Notes: generated by a model not told the origin, from the sequence alone. A stretch of DNA of 64,000 nt from Lentisphaerae bacterium GWF2_57_35 (GCA_001804865.1 MHBK01000020.1:1-64000), one strand, 5' to 3'. Numbered from the stretch's first letter, positions 1-8,559 are shown. Translations and numbers: made by a program.

Positions 1-1
1 G

Positions 2-91
2 GCGGGCGCAACGCAAACCAATGCCAGCGCGCAGGAATTGGCCAAAATTGCCGTCCGGTTGAAGGAAATCGTCGCGAAATTCAAGGTTTGA
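2..91 (+). CDS. Methyl-accepting chemotaxis protein, C-terminal end (5' truncated by window edge)
   Basis: Only the last 29 codons before a TGA are visible. The residues (ending LKEIVAKFKV, preceded by NASAQELAKIA) match the end of the signalling helix of many MCPs, where an Ala/Ser/Glu-rich helix runs into a VxxFKV tail. It is followed 37 bases later by cheB, cheR, a receiver and an HDOD gene on the same strand, which supports a chemoreceptor. Nothing can be said about the sensor domain, which lies off the window. Confidence 0.75.
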   Translation, partial: AGATQTNASAQELAKIAVRLKEIVAKFKV

Positions 92-128
92 GGCATGATG
101 GATATCTCCTGGAGAACTCGCTAACGAC

Positions 129-1244
129 ATGAGCAGGGAAAAACCCATTCGAATCCTCGTTGTAGACGACAGCGTCCTGTATCGGAAGATTCTTGCGGAG
201 ATCGTCCACGGTTTGCCGGAAGCCCAATTGATTGCAATGGCTTCCGGCGGAGCGGCCGCATTGAAGCGATTGGCCGCGGCGCCGTTGGACTTGGTCTTGC
301 TGGATGTGTTCATGCCCGAAATGGACGGCGTGGAAACCCTGGCGGCCATTCGAAGGGATTTCCCCGAGGTCGCGGTCATCATGATTGGAGGGGCCTCCAC
401 ACGGGACAGCGACGTCATCGTGCAAGCCCTGGAAATGGGCGCACTCGATTTTATAGCCAAGCCGGAAGGCGCTGACGCAGAGGAAAGCCAAAGCGCGCTG
501 ATGGAGGATATTCGCCGGGCCTTGCGCCTGGTGCAAATTCGCCGCCACACGCGTCCGGCGCCCCGCAGCAGCGAGACCGAAGCAAGCCCTCCGGCGCCAG
601 CCGCTCGAACGCCCATGCCGTCCACTTTCGAGTGGGTCCTCATCGGCGTATCGACCGGCGGCCCGAATGCCCTCAACGCCATCATACCCCGCTTGCCGGG
701 CGATCTGGGTTGCCCGATCCTGCTGGTTCAGCATATGCCGTCGCACTTCACCGCGTCCCTGGCCGAGCACCTGGAAAGGCATTCGGCGCTTGCCGTGCGA
801 GAAGCCGTGGACAACGAACCCATCCTGCCCAACACCGTCTACATCGCTCCGGGAGGCCGCCACATGACGGTCCGAAACAAGGCGGCGGATCCGACGAAGT
901 TTTGCATCGGCCTGAACGACACGCCCCCGGTGAATTCCTGCCGGCCGGCCGTAGACGTTCTGTTTCGTTCGGCCGCCGCCGCCGCACGGGGAGGCATCCT
1001 GGCCGTCATCCTGACCGGCATGGGCGAGGACGGCGCGGCCGGCATGGCGGCCCTCAAACGCCGGGGCTGCTACTGTCTGGTACAGGACGAAAAAACTTCC
1101 GTCATCTACGGCATGCCCCGCGCCGTGGCGGAACGGGGTCTGGCCGACGAAATTCTGCCGCTTGACGCCATTGCATCCCGCATCGAAACCTTGGTCAACA
1201 AACGTGGAACATCTGCAAGCCGGGCGGCTCTGTCAGGAAATTAA
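129..1244 (+). CDS. cheB: Chemotaxis response regulator protein-glutamate methylesterase CheB (copy 1)
   Basis: This 371-residue protein removes methyl groups from (and can deamidate) chemoreceptor glutamates during adaptation. It has an N-terminal receiver (about 7-125) with acidic residues D13/D14, phospho-acceptor D59 and K111. A Pro/Ala-rich linker leads to a CheB catalytic domain (about 167-355). The catalytic triad is visible as S175 in GVSTGG, H202 in QHMP and D301 in GMGEDG. Length is normal for the family. The upstream Shine-Dalgarno (GGAGA near 112) is rather far from the ATG, so the start is the least certain part. It sits between an MCP tail and cheR (4 bases gap), as in a receptor-adaptation operon. 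A second cheB lies at 12137-13168. Confidence 0.95.
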   Translation: MSREKPIRILVVDDSVLYRKILAEIVHGLPEAQLIAMASGGAAALKRLAAAPLDLVLLDVFMPEMDGVETLAAIRRDFPEVAVIMIGGASTRDSDVIVQALEMGALDFIAKPEGADAEESQSALMEDIRRALRLVQIRRHTRPAPRSSETEASPPAPAARTPMPSTFEWVLIGVSTGGPNALNAIIPRLPGDLGCPILLVQHMPSHFTASLAEHLERHSALAVREAVDNEPILPNTVYIAPGGRHMTVRNKAADPTKFCIGLNDTPPVNSCRPAVDVLFRSAAAAARGGILAVILTGMGEDGAAGMAALKRRGCYCLVQDEKTSVIYGMPRAVAERGLADEILPLDAIASRIETLVNKRGTSASRAALSGN

Positions 1245-1248
1245 CCCC

Positions 1249-2097
1249 ATGACCATATCGCAACATGAATTTGACTTGTTCCGAGAATTCATCCAACGGC
1301 ATTGCGGCATTCACCTGGGCGACGACAAAACCTATTTGATCGAAAGCCGGCTGGCGCATCTCGTGGCCGAAGCCGGATGCCAGGATTTTCAGGAGTTTTA
1401 CGTCAAGACAAAGAACGACCCGACCGGCGAATTGCGCGATCGGATCGTGGATGCGATCACCACCAACGAAACGCTGTGGTTTCGCGACGGCAAGCCGTGG
1501 GTGGCGTTGCGGGAAGCTATCATTCCCGGCTGGGTCAAGGAGCTGCGGGAAGGCCGTAAAAACAAGATCCGCATCTGGTCGGCCGCCTCCTCCACGGGGC
1601 AGGAGGCTTATTCGCTGGCCATGGCGATCGACATGCTGCTGGGCCCCATGCCCTCGCCCGAAACCCTTCCGGCCAGCTTCGAAATTGTCGGCACCGACAT
1701 CTCCCCCAGCGTCCTCTTCCTGGCCATCGCCGGACGCTACAACCAAATCGAGATTTCCCGCGGGCTGGACGAGTATCACCGGCTCAAGTATTTCACGAAG
1801 CAGGGGCCCATCTGGATTCTCAACGAAGCCTTGCGCAAGCGCGTAACCTTCAAGAAATTCAACCTGCAAGACTCGCTGGCGCCCCTCGGGCATTTCGATC
1901 TGGTGCTCTGCCGGAACGTTGCCATCTATTTTTCCGACGTCTTCAAGCGAGAGCTGTTTGCCCGGATCGCGCGCGCATTGAACCCCGGCGGCTATCTGTT
2001 CGTCGGAGCGGCGGAATCGTTGACCGGGCATTCGACTGCCTTTAAGATGCTGGAATACAAGGACGCCATTTATTACAGGAAAGCGGGAGAACCATGA
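1249..2097 (+). CDS. cheR: Chemotaxis protein methyltransferase CheR (copy 1)
   Basis: This 282-residue SAM-dependent methyltransferase methylates glutamates on chemoreceptors. An N-terminal helical domain (1-75) is followed by the family motif TTNETLWFRD (71-80), the SAM-binding loop IWSAASSTGQEAYS (109-122) and CRNVAIYF (221-228). The ATG at 1249 is chosen because it follows AGGAAA by about 8 bases and begins a canonical CheR N terminus. An upstream in-frame ATG at 1162 would lie within cheB and has no support. The stop overlaps the next receiver gene by 4 bases (ATGA), so the two are probably translationally coupled. Confidence 0.95.
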   Translation: MTISQHEFDLFREFIQRHCGIHLGDDKTYLIESRLAHLVAEAGCQDFQEFYVKTKNDPTGELRDRIVDAITTNETLWFRDGKPWVALREAIIPGWVKELREGRKNKIRIWSAASSTGQEAYSLAMAIDMLLGPMPSPETLPASFEIVGTDISPSVLFLAIAGRYNQIEISRGLDEYHRLKYFTKQGPIWILNEALRKRVTFKKFNLQDSLAPLGHFDLVLCRNVAIYFSDVFKRELFARIARALNPGGYLFVGAAESLTGHSTAFKMLEYKDAIYYRKAGEP

Positions 2098-2468
2098 AAA
2101 TATTAACGGTCGACGATTCTTCCACCATGCGCCGAATCATCGCGGGCGCCGCCAGCGTAATGGGCATCGAAACCCTGGGCGCCTCCCGGGGCCACGAAGC
2201 CCTGCAAATTCTGGAAAAAGAAGGCGGCGCGATTGCCCTGATCCTGCTGGACGTCAACATGCCGGAGATGAGCGGCATCGAGCTGTTGAAGATCCTCAAG
2301 GCAGACCCTCGCTGGTCCAAAATCCCGGTCATGATGGTCACCAGCGAATCCGAGCGGACCAGCGTGATCGAGGCCATCCAGGCCGGCGCCTCCAGCTATC
2401 TGGCCAAACCCTTTGTGCCGGAAGATCTGATCAAAAAGATCATGCAAACCGTCGGCGGGCAAATTTAG
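2094..2468 (+). CDS. CheY-like single-domain response regulator
   Basis: This 124-residue stand-alone receiver has D7/D8 (VDDSS), phospho-acceptor D53 (LLDVNMPEMSG), T83 and K105 (AKPF), so all residues for phosphotransfer are present. There is no output domain, as expected for a CheY that binds the flagellar switch or acts as a phosphate sink. Its ATG overlaps the cheR stop. It is one of five stand-alone receivers in the window, and which one drives the motor cannot be told from sequence alone. Confidence 0.92.
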   Translation: MKILTVDDSSTMRRIIAGAASVMGIETLGASRGHEALQILEKEGGAIALILLDVNMPEMSGIELLKILKADPRWSKIPVMMVTSESERTSVIEAIQAGASSYLAKPFVPEDLIKKIMQTVGGQI

Positions 2469-2492
2469 CCGGTCTTTTCGAAAGGAAGTTTT

Positions 2493-3356
2493 ATGAGCTT
2501 TCGCGACGACATCATCGATAAAATAGCGCGGAAGCAGGATCTGCCTCCTCTTCCGGACATCGCCGTCAAACTCTCGAAGATGATCGCGGATGGAAACGCC
2601 TCGGCGAACGACATCTCCAAAATCGTTCAGTTCGACCCGGCCTTGGCCGGACGCGTCCTGCGCGTGGCCAATTCCGCCTCGCAGGGAACCAACACCCGGG
2701 TAGGCTCCATCCCGCAGGCCGTCACGCGCATCGGCTTCAAGCGCTTGAAGGACATTGTGCTGTCGTTGACGTTCATGCAAGCCTTCGACCGGAAGAAAAT
2801 CAGCCTGGACCATCGCCGTTTCTGGAAGCACTCGCTATCGGTGGCCTTCGCCTCGCAAGCCATTGAAAAATTAGGCTCCAAGACGCTCGGCGCCTCCGAT
2901 AATTCTTTTTCGGCCGGCCTGCTCCACGATCTTGGCGTGCTGCTCCTGTATTTGTATGCGGACGAAACGTACCGGCAGGTCATTGCCTACGCCCTCTCGG
3001 AAAACAAGGAACTCCACGAAGCCGAGCAGAGCATTTTGGGCATCGACCATGCGGAAGCGGGCGCCCTGCTCTTCGACCAATGGAATCTGCCCGTGCCCGT
3101 GTGGGAGGCGGCGCGCTATCACCACAACCCCTATCCGCCGGAGCTCTCCACCGACGTCCTGACCAAGGTGGTCCACCTGGCCAACTTCGCCTGCAACAAC
3201 CAGGGCCTCGACAACGGCGTGGAAGTCTTTCCCTCCTCGTTCTCCTCCAGCGCCTGGTACGACGTCGGCTTGTCCGTGGACGATATCCCCCAGATTATCG
3301 CCGAAGTCAACCGGCTGACCACTGAAGCGGACGAGATTATTGCCGCGGCGTATTGA
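2493..3356 (+). CDS. HDOD domain signalling protein
   Basis: This 287-residue protein is almost entirely an HDOD domain (about 12-215), seen as LPPLPDIAVKL near the start, FDPALAGRVLRVANSA, and GLLHDLGVLLLY. HDOD domains are catalytically degenerate relatives of HD phosphohydrolases, often linked to signalling, motility and second-messenger pathways. The gene follows the receiver by 24 bases with a good ribosome site (AAAGGAAG before ATG), so it belongs to the cheB-cheR-receiver operon. Two further HDOD proteins are encoded at 11130 and 14054, also beside chemotaxis genes. The biochemical role is unknown. Confidence 0.88.
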   Translation: MSFRDDIIDKIARKQDLPPLPDIAVKLSKMIADGNASANDISKIVQFDPALAGRVLRVANSASQGTNTRVGSIPQAVTRIGFKRLKDIVLSLTFMQAFDRKKISLDHRRFWKHSLSVAFASQAIEKLGSKTLGASDNSFSAGLLHDLGVLLLYLYADETYRQVIAYALSENKELHEAEQSILGIDHAEAGALLFDQWNLPVPVWEAARYHHNPYPPELSTDVLTKVVHLANFACNNQGLDNGVEVFPSSFSSSAWYDVGLSVDDIPQIIAEVNRLTTEADEIIAAAY

Positions 3357-3408
3357 TCCGGTCGTGGGCATAACAGGCCATGCACAAAAAGGGAACACGG
3401 AGAAAGAC

Positions 3409-4380
3409 ATGCATCGGACTCTTAAGGAGGAGTTGAGCAAGCGGGCGATCGACGAGTTGGTCCTTGGGGCTCTTGGCGTGGGCGTCAGCCAGGTCGCCCG
3501 TTGTCATGGGGGACTCTTCAATACTTCGTACCGGGTCGAGCTGGCCGACCGGCGCCAGGTTTTTCTGCGCGTCGCCCCGCCGGACGACCGGCCGTTGCTG
3601 GGCGTGGAACGAGCCTTGCTTAAACGCGAATCCCACTTCGGCCCGATTTTCCGAACATGCGGCGCGCCGGTCCCGCAGATGCTCTTCGCCGATTTCTCGC
3701 GCCGCCGCATCGATCGCGACTATGTTCTTTCCGAATTTATTCCCGGCCTCAATTGGTTTTATGCAAAGAAGAAGGTGGAGGCTCATCAGGAATCGCTCAT
3801 GGCCCAATTGGGGGCGTTAACCCGTCAAGTACACGGCGCCGTGAATGCCGAAGGCTGGTTTGGCTACCCGGCGCCGTTTCCCCATCACTCAAGCTGGGCG
3901 TCTTTCGTCGAGAGTTACGTCGACCTGCTTGAGCGCGATCTGCCGCGGCATCCTTATGCCTCGCTTCCGGATGAGCTGCTCCCATCGCGAGCGCTGCACC
4001 GAATCGAACCGCTGCTGAAGGACGTCCGCGAGCCGCGCCTGGTGCACGGAGATCTTTGGGCGCGCAACATCCTGATTCGTTGCGATGCAGCGGAACCGAG
4101 CATCGTCGCCCTTCTCGATCAGGACCGGGCCTTATGGGGCGATCCCTGGTTCGAATGGGTTTTCTATGCATTCCAGTATCCCGATTCCTTCTGGCAGAAC
4201 TACGGCAGAAAACCGCCGAAGCCCGACTCCTCCGAAGGTCTGCGACAAATTTTATATCGCGCCTGCGGAGGCGTGCAGGCTTCTCTGGAGGATGCCTTGC
4301 ACTTCCGAAAACGCAAGGCCTCGCAGCAGATGATGGGCTATGCCCAACGGGACCTGGAGACGCTGCTGAAAGAAACATGA
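3409..4380 (+). CDS. APH/choline-kinase-like phosphotransferase family protein
   Basis: This 323-residue protein has the protein-kinase-like fold of aminoglycoside phosphotransferases. The Brenner motif is seen as HGDLWARN (213-220, HGD plus N220), and the metal-binding Asp follows at 237 in LLDQDRALWGDP. A glycine-containing loop lies near 33-40 (CHGGLFNTS). The ATG at 3409 is favoured by GGAGAAAG just upstream; an earlier in-frame ATG at 3340 overlaps the HDOD gene. The family covers antibiotic, choline, homoserine, fructosamine and methylthioribose kinases. The substrate cannot be read here, and nothing in the context points to drug resistance. The neighbours downstream are PLP and M20 enzymes, so a metabolic kinase is more likely. 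Confidence 0.82.
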   Translation: MHRTLKEELSKRAIDELVLGALGVGVSQVARCHGGLFNTSYRVELADRRQVFLRVAPPDDRPLLGVERALLKRESHFGPIFRTCGAPVPQMLFADFSRRRIDRDYVLSEFIPGLNWFYAKKKVEAHQESLMAQLGALTRQVHGAVNAEGWFGYPAPFPHHSSWASFVESYVDLLERDLPRHPYASLPDELLPSRALHRIEPLLKDVREPRLVHGDLWARNILIRCDAAEPSIVALLDQDRALWGDPWFEWVFYAFQYPDSFWQNYGRKPPKPDSSEGLRQILYRACGGVQASLEDALHFRKRKASQQMMGYAQRDLETLLKET

Positions 4381-4458
4381 CGGCATTGACGCTCCGGCGC
4401 GGCCAGCGTAGTTTATTCTTTTGCTCATGCCCTTGACGGGGCACAAGGAGACCGATCG

Positions 4459-5943
4459 ATGAAGATAGTCGACTCGATAAACGAGGACGTTCTCAAGCGA
4501 AGCCTGCAACGAGCCCGGGAACGAAAGATCATCCTGCCGACCTTTGCCCAACAGAAGAATCCCTCGCTCATTCCCGAATCCATCGTTCATCGCCTTCAAT
4601 CCGTGGGACTCTGGGACGTCAATCCCCTGAACCTTTTCCGCATCACCTGGAAAAACGAAGCGCAAGCGGTCGGCGGCGGGTTCGGCGAAGGCAACTGGAT
4701 CGAGTTTCCAAAGGAGCTTACCGGCGTGGACGCGCGCATCGTCGGCATCCTCGGCAAGTGGTTTCCGACCGGCGCGCACAAGGTCGGAGCGGCTTACGGC
4801 TGCCTGGCGCCGCGCCTGGTCTCGGGCAACTTCGACCCAACCACGCAAAAGGCGGTCTGGCCCTCGACCGGCAATTATTGTCGCGGCGGCGCCTACGATT
4901 GCGCCCTGCTCGCCTGCCCCGCCGTCGCCATTCTACCCGAGGGCATGAGCCGCGAACGCTTCGAATGGCTTCGCTCGATCGGCGCCGACGAAATCATCGC
5001 CACCCCCGGCACCGAATCCAACGTGAAGGAAATCTACGACAAATGCTGGGAGCTGCGCCGCGAGCGCGGCGACAAGATCGTCATCTTCAATCAATTCGAG
5101 GAATTCGGCAACGCGATCTGGCATTACCAGATGACCGGCTCGGTCATCGACGAAATTTACCGCAAGCATTTCCGGACGCCCCGCAGCCGGCTGGCCGCCT
5201 ACATCAGTTCCACCGGCTCCGCCGGCACTATCGCCGCCGGCGACTATCTGCGGACCGTGAGCCCTTCGATCAAGGTCGTCGGCGTCGAGGCGCTCCAGTG
5301 CCCAACGCTTTACCAGTACGGCTTCGGCGCGCATCGGGTCGAGGGCATCGGCGACAAGCACATCCCCTGGGTCCACAACGTCCGCAACACCGACGCCGTC
5401 TGCGCCGTCGACGACGAGCAGGTGATGCAGCTCATGCGCCTCTTCAACGAAGAGCTCGGCCGCAAGCGGCTGCACGACGAGGGCGTCCCCGCACCGTTGA
5501 TCGCGCGCATGGACCAAGTCGGCATTTCCGGCATCTGCAATCTGGTCGCCTGCATCAAGACCGCCAAGTATTACGAGATGGACGGCCGCGACGTGCTCTT
5601 CGCTCCGCTGACCGACTCGATGGATTTGTATGCCTCCCGCCGGCAGGAAATGACCGAAGCCGAGGGGCCTTACACCGAAGCGAAGGCCATCGCCCATTAC
5701 GCGCGCTACTTGCAGGGCATCGCGCCCGACTACCTCCGCGAGCTGACCTGGGCCGACCGGAAAGCCCTGCATAATTTCAAGTATTTCACCTGGGTCGAAC
5801 AGCAAGGCAAAAGCTCGGACGAGCTGCGCCAGTTGTGGGACGAGGATTTCTGGAAGGAAATCTTTTCGCCCGAGCAGGTCCAGGAATGGGACCGCCTGAT
5901 CGAAGATTTCAACGAATCGACCGGCGTTTTGAAGGAGCTTTAG
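4459..5943 (+). CDS. Pyridoxal-phosphate-dependent enzyme (fold type II, threonine synthase/cysteine synthase-like)
   Basis: This 494-residue protein has fold-type II PLP features. The likely Schiff-base lysine is K108 in PTGAHKVGAAYG, a substrate-carboxylate loop follows in STGNYCRGG (136-144), and a phosphate-binding Gly-rich loop is in STGSAGTIAAGD (251-262). The family includes cysteine synthase, threonine synthase and diaminopropionate ammonia-lyase; the exact reaction is unknown. A strong AAGGAG precedes the ATG. It is next to a YgeY-type hydrolase. In the purine/selenium-linked clusters of other anaerobes, YgeY sits beside the PLP enzyme YgeX. This protein is about 100 residues longer than YgeX, so an analogous rather than identical role is inferred. 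Confidence 0.85.
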   Translation: MKIVDSINEDVLKRSLQRARERKIILPTFAQQKNPSLIPESIVHRLQSVGLWDVNPLNLFRITWKNEAQAVGGGFGEGNWIEFPKELTGVDARIVGILGKWFPTGAHKVGAAYGCLAPRLVSGNFDPTTQKAVWPSTGNYCRGGAYDCALLACPAVAILPEGMSRERFEWLRSIGADEIIATPGTESNVKEIYDKCWELRRERGDKIVIFNQFEEFGNAIWHYQMTGSVIDEIYRKHFRTPRSRLAAYISSTGSAGTIAAGDYLRTVSPSIKVVGVEALQCPTLYQYGFGAHRVEGIGDKHIPWVHNVRNTDAVCAVDDEQVMQLMRLFNEELGRKRLHDEGVPAPLIARMDQVGISGICNLVACIKTAKYYEMDGRDVLFAPLTDSMDLYASRRQEMTEAEGPYTEAKAIAHYARYLQGIAPDYLRELTWADRKALHNFKYFTWVEQQGKSSDELRQLWDEDFWKEIFSPEQVQEWDRLIEDFNESTGVLKEL

Positions 5944-5972
5944 AATAGGCCGCCGCGGGGCCGTTTGCAGGA

Positions 5973-6053
5973 TTTTCCAATCATTGGAAAAATCGACGGA
6001 CGATTTTCCAAGGATTGGAAAAAACGAATAGGATTTTTCCAATGGTTGGAAAA
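5973..6053. promoter_or_regulatory. Three 19-bp palindromes at exact 31-bp spacing upstream of the M20 hydrolase
   Basis: TTTTCCAATCATTGGAAAA (5973-5991), TTTTCCAAGGATTGGAAAA (6004-6022) and TTTTCCAATGGTTGGAAAA (6035-6053) are near-perfect palindromes. Their starts are 31 bp apart, about three helical turns, so all three face the same side of the DNA. They end 28 bases before the ATG of the hydrolase gene. This looks like an operator array for a cooperative repressor or activator, and I recall similar TTTTCCAA/TTGGAAAA arrays in PVC genomes. The binding protein is not known. Confidence 0.7.
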
Positions 6054-6081
6054 TGTTGACCAGGACAGGAGACCTCAGCAC

Positions 6082-7293
6082 ATGAAGCATGACTTCTATT
6101 ATTATGCCCAAGCCCAAACCGAGAATCTGACCCGTTTCATGCAGGACATCGTCCGCATTCCTTCCCTGAGCAGCCAGGAAGGCGCCGTCGTGGAGCGCAT
6201 GGCGGCCGAGATGGTAAAGCTGGGATATGACGAAGTCACGGTGGACCCCATGGGCAATCTGATCGGCCGGTTGGGCAACGGGCCGTGCAAGATCGCACTC
6301 GACGGGCATTGCGACACCGTCGATATCGGCGACCTCTCCCTCTGGAAGCGCGACCCGTACGCCGCCGAAGTCGAAAACGGCATTCTCTACGGCCGCGGCG
6401 CGAGCGATCAGAAGGGCGGCGTGGCGTCGGCGATTTATTCGGCGGCCATTCTAAAGGAAATCGGCATGCCGTCGGCCATCAGCCTGTATGTCGTGGCCTC
6501 GGTCCAGGAAGAAGACTGCGACGGATTGTGCTGGCAGTACATCGTGAACGAGGGGGGCCTTCGTCCGGACGTCGTCGTGCTGACCGAACCCACCAGCTTG
6601 CAGATTTATCACGGGCATCGCGGGCGCATGGAAATCGAAGTGGCCACCGCGGGGCTCTCCTGCCACGGCTCGGCGCCCGAACGCGGCGTGAATGCGGTGT
6701 ATAAAATGGCGCCGATCGTCAAAGACATCGAACAACTGAACAACCGCCTGATGCCGCGGGCGCCGCTGGGAAAAGGCACCGTGACCATCAGCCATATCCG
6801 CTCCACCTCGCCCAGCCTGTGCGCCGTGGCGGACGGCTGCACCATCCATCTCGACCGCCGCCTGACGATCGACGAAACCGAAGCCCGCGCCGTGGCCGAG
6901 ATTCAATCCCTGCCTTCCGTCAAGGCCGCCGGCGCCAAAGTGACTGTGCTGGAATATGCCGTGCCGAGTTACAAGGGTCTCGTGTACCCGACGAAGAAAT
7001 ATTATCCCACCTGGGAAATACCCGCCAACTCCGTGCCGGTGCAAACCGCCGTCGCCGCTTTCCGCAACACCTTCAAGGAAGAACCGGGGGTCGGCCATTG
7101 GACGTTCAGCACCAACGGGGTGGCCACCGCCGGCCTACACGGCATTCCCACCATTGGCTTCGGGCCCGGCCACGAAAAGTTTGCCCATTTTCCCGACGAG
7201 CAAATCGAGATCGAACACCTGGTCCGCGCATCGGCCTTTTACGCGGGATTTGTCGAGGAATACGCGAAGACCAAAACCGCCAAGTTGAACTGA
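6082..7293 (+). CDS. M20 family metallohydrolase, YgeY-like
   Basis: This 403-residue di-zinc amidohydrolase has its M20 metal ligands in order: H76 and D78 in DGHCDTV, bridging D109 in GASDQKGG, the catalytic/ligand pair E143-E144 in VQEED, E169 in TEPT, and a C-terminal His in GPGHEKFAH. It strongly resembles YgeY, the hydrolase of selenium- and purine-linked clusters; peptidase, deacylase or carbamoyl hydrolase activities are all possible in the family. The ATG at 6082 follows AGGAGA. The open frame extends upstream to 5965, but that part translates the palindromic array and is not coding. It likely works with the PLP enzyme upstream and perhaps with the purine genes at 35823-41939. Confidence 0.88.
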   Translation: MKHDFYYYAQAQTENLTRFMQDIVRIPSLSSQEGAVVERMAAEMVKLGYDEVTVDPMGNLIGRLGNGPCKIALDGHCDTVDIGDLSLWKRDPYAAEVENGILYGRGASDQKGGVASAIYSAAILKEIGMPSAISLYVVASVQEEDCDGLCWQYIVNEGGLRPDVVVLTEPTSLQIYHGHRGRMEIEVATAGLSCHGSAPERGVNAVYKMAPIVKDIEQLNNRLMPRAPLGKGTVTISHIRSTSPSLCAVADGCTIHLDRRLTIDETEARAVAEIQSLPSVKAAGAKVTVLEYAVPSYKGLVYPTKKYYPTWEIPANSVPVQTAVAAFRNTFKEEPGVGHWTFSTNGVATAGLHGIPTIGFGPGHEKFAHFPDEQIEIEHLVRASAFYAGFVEEYAKTKTAKLN

Positions 7294-7310
7294 CCGGCGG
7301 ACGGGGGGGG

Positions 7311-7380
7311 AAGGCCGCGTTGCGCCCGCCTGCATTGCTGCGCAATGTTGCGGGCAGGGAGAACGCGGCCCGCCTTTTCC
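7311..7380. terminator. Probable bidirectional terminator between convergent genes
   Basis: GGCCGCGTT (7313-7321) pairs with AACGCGGCC (7362-7370), and inside it CCCGC/GCGGG and ATTGC/GCAAT form a long inner hairpin. A short T-containing stretch (CCTTTTCC) follows. It lies between the converging hydrolase and flgL genes, where a shared terminator is expected. Confidence 0.55.
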
Positions 7381-7398
7381 AAAGACGGGCCGCATCGT

Positions 7399-8559
7399 TT
7401 ACATGTAATTCAGCAGCGACGTGCCCATCATGGTGCTGGTGGCCCGCAAGGCCGCTTCGTAGGCTGTTTTCTTGCTCGTCAGCAGGATGGTGGCTTCGGC
7501 GATATCCACCGCTTCGAGGTCTTCGAGAGAAGCGCCGATATCCGACTCCCACTGGCTCAGGATTTGCTCGCAGACCTCGACGCGTTGTTCGCGCGCGCCG
7601 ATCACCCCCAGCATGCTGGAGATATGCTCCAAGTCGCGCTCGCTCTCTTCGAGGGAAAGTTGCGTGACGGTTTGCGTGCCGGCGCCGGGACTGGTGATGT
7701 CCACGGCCACCCCGGCCCGGGCATTGGCCAGCGAATCCGCCAGTTGAATCTCCGTGTCGGAAATGCGGATGGCAAAGTATTTCTTGTTCGGATCGAGGCC
7801 GCCGGGCAGGGTATCGTCCGTTCCTACTTGCACCAGCGCCCCGGTGCGATACTTCCCCGCTACGGTAAGCGTGTCCGTCGCGGCGTCGGCGGTAAAAGTT
7901 TCCGGGTCCACCGGATTTTCGCCCGACAGCAGCCGGTCCCTCAATTGCATCAGATCGGAAAACAAGTCCAGCTCGTCGGATTGAAAAACGCCGCCGCCGG
8001 TCGTGTCGGACCCCGGCAGGTTGGCCGCTACATAAGCCCCTTTGCCGACCTCCACCTGGCGAACTTCCGTATTGCCCTGGTAGGCGACATCCGTAATCCG
8101 GCCATTGGCGTCCCGGGTGACCACATAGGGCGGCGCATCCGTCCGCAACCCCGCATAAATATAACGTCCGTCCGGGTTGGAGTTCGCCATCGTGACCAAA
8201 TCCTCCAGCATTTGATCGGCCTCCTCGCCCATCGTCTTGCGGTCCGACGGAGGAATCGTGCCATTGCTGGCGCGGACAATCAGGTTCGAAACGTCGCCCA
8301 ACAGCCCGGACACCTTTTGCAACGAACCGTCGATCGTCAGCAGCTCGCTCTTTAATTGCGAGACATTCCGGGCATATTGCAGAACATAACTCTCGTTGTT
8401 GTGAAGCCGGTTGATGCTATCGTAGGCATTGGGATCGTCGGACGCCACATGGATCTTTTGCCCACTGGCAATCTGTTCCTGGATTTTATAGGCCGCATCC
8501 CGATTTTTCAGAATGTAGCCGGACAGCATTTGATTCAGGGTCTGGTCGCTTATACGCAC
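7399..8559 (-). CDS. flgL: Flagellar hook-associated protein 3 (FlgL)
   Basis: This 386-residue hook-filament junction protein has a flagellin-like N terminus, with MRISDQTLN, QEQIASGQKI, VASDDPNAY and RASNGT. Its C terminus (QVKTAYEAAL-like: TSKKTAYEAALRATSTMM) also follows the FlgL/flagellin pattern of terminal coiled-coil helices around a variable middle. The start is a GTG preceded by GGGAGGTG at good distance. It is encoded far from flgK (60096-61535) and alone on the minus strand, which is unusual because flgK and flgL are normally adjacent. A hybrid histidine kinase on the same strand ends 356 bases upstream. Confidence 0.9.
   Translation of the reverse strand: MRISDQTLNQMLSGYILKNRDAAYKIQEQIASGQKIHVASDDPNAYDSINRLHNNESYVLQYARNVSQLKSELLTIDGSLQKVSGLLGDVSNLIVRASNGTIPPSDRKTMGEEADQMLEDLVTMANSNPDGRYIYAGLRTDAPPYVVTRDANGRITDVAYQGNTEVRQVEVGKGAYVAANLPGSDTTGGGVFQSDELDLFSDLMQLRDRLLSGENPVDPETFTADAATDTLTVAGKYRTGALVQVGTDDTLPGGLDPNKKYFAIRISDTEIQLADSLANARAGVAVDITSPGAGTQTVTQLSLEESERDLEHISSMLGVIGAREQRVEVCEQILSQWESDIGASLEDLEAVDIAEATILLTSKKTAYEAALRATSTMMGTSLLNYM

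Noticed and set aside
3409..4380. Aminoglycoside resistance gene
   Set aside because: Only the general APH fold is supported; neighbours are metabolic and chemotaxis genes, and no mobile element is adjacent.
5965..6081. In-frame coding extension upstream of the M20 hydrolase
   Set aside because: The extension translates the 31-bp palindrome array; the ATG at 6082 has a proper AGGAGA site and the true family N terminus.
4758..6309. Long open frames in other frames and on the minus strand across the PLP and hydrolase genes
   Set aside because: They are Arg/Pro- or Gln/His-rich shadows of the G+C-rich coding sequence, with no ribosome sites and no family motifs.
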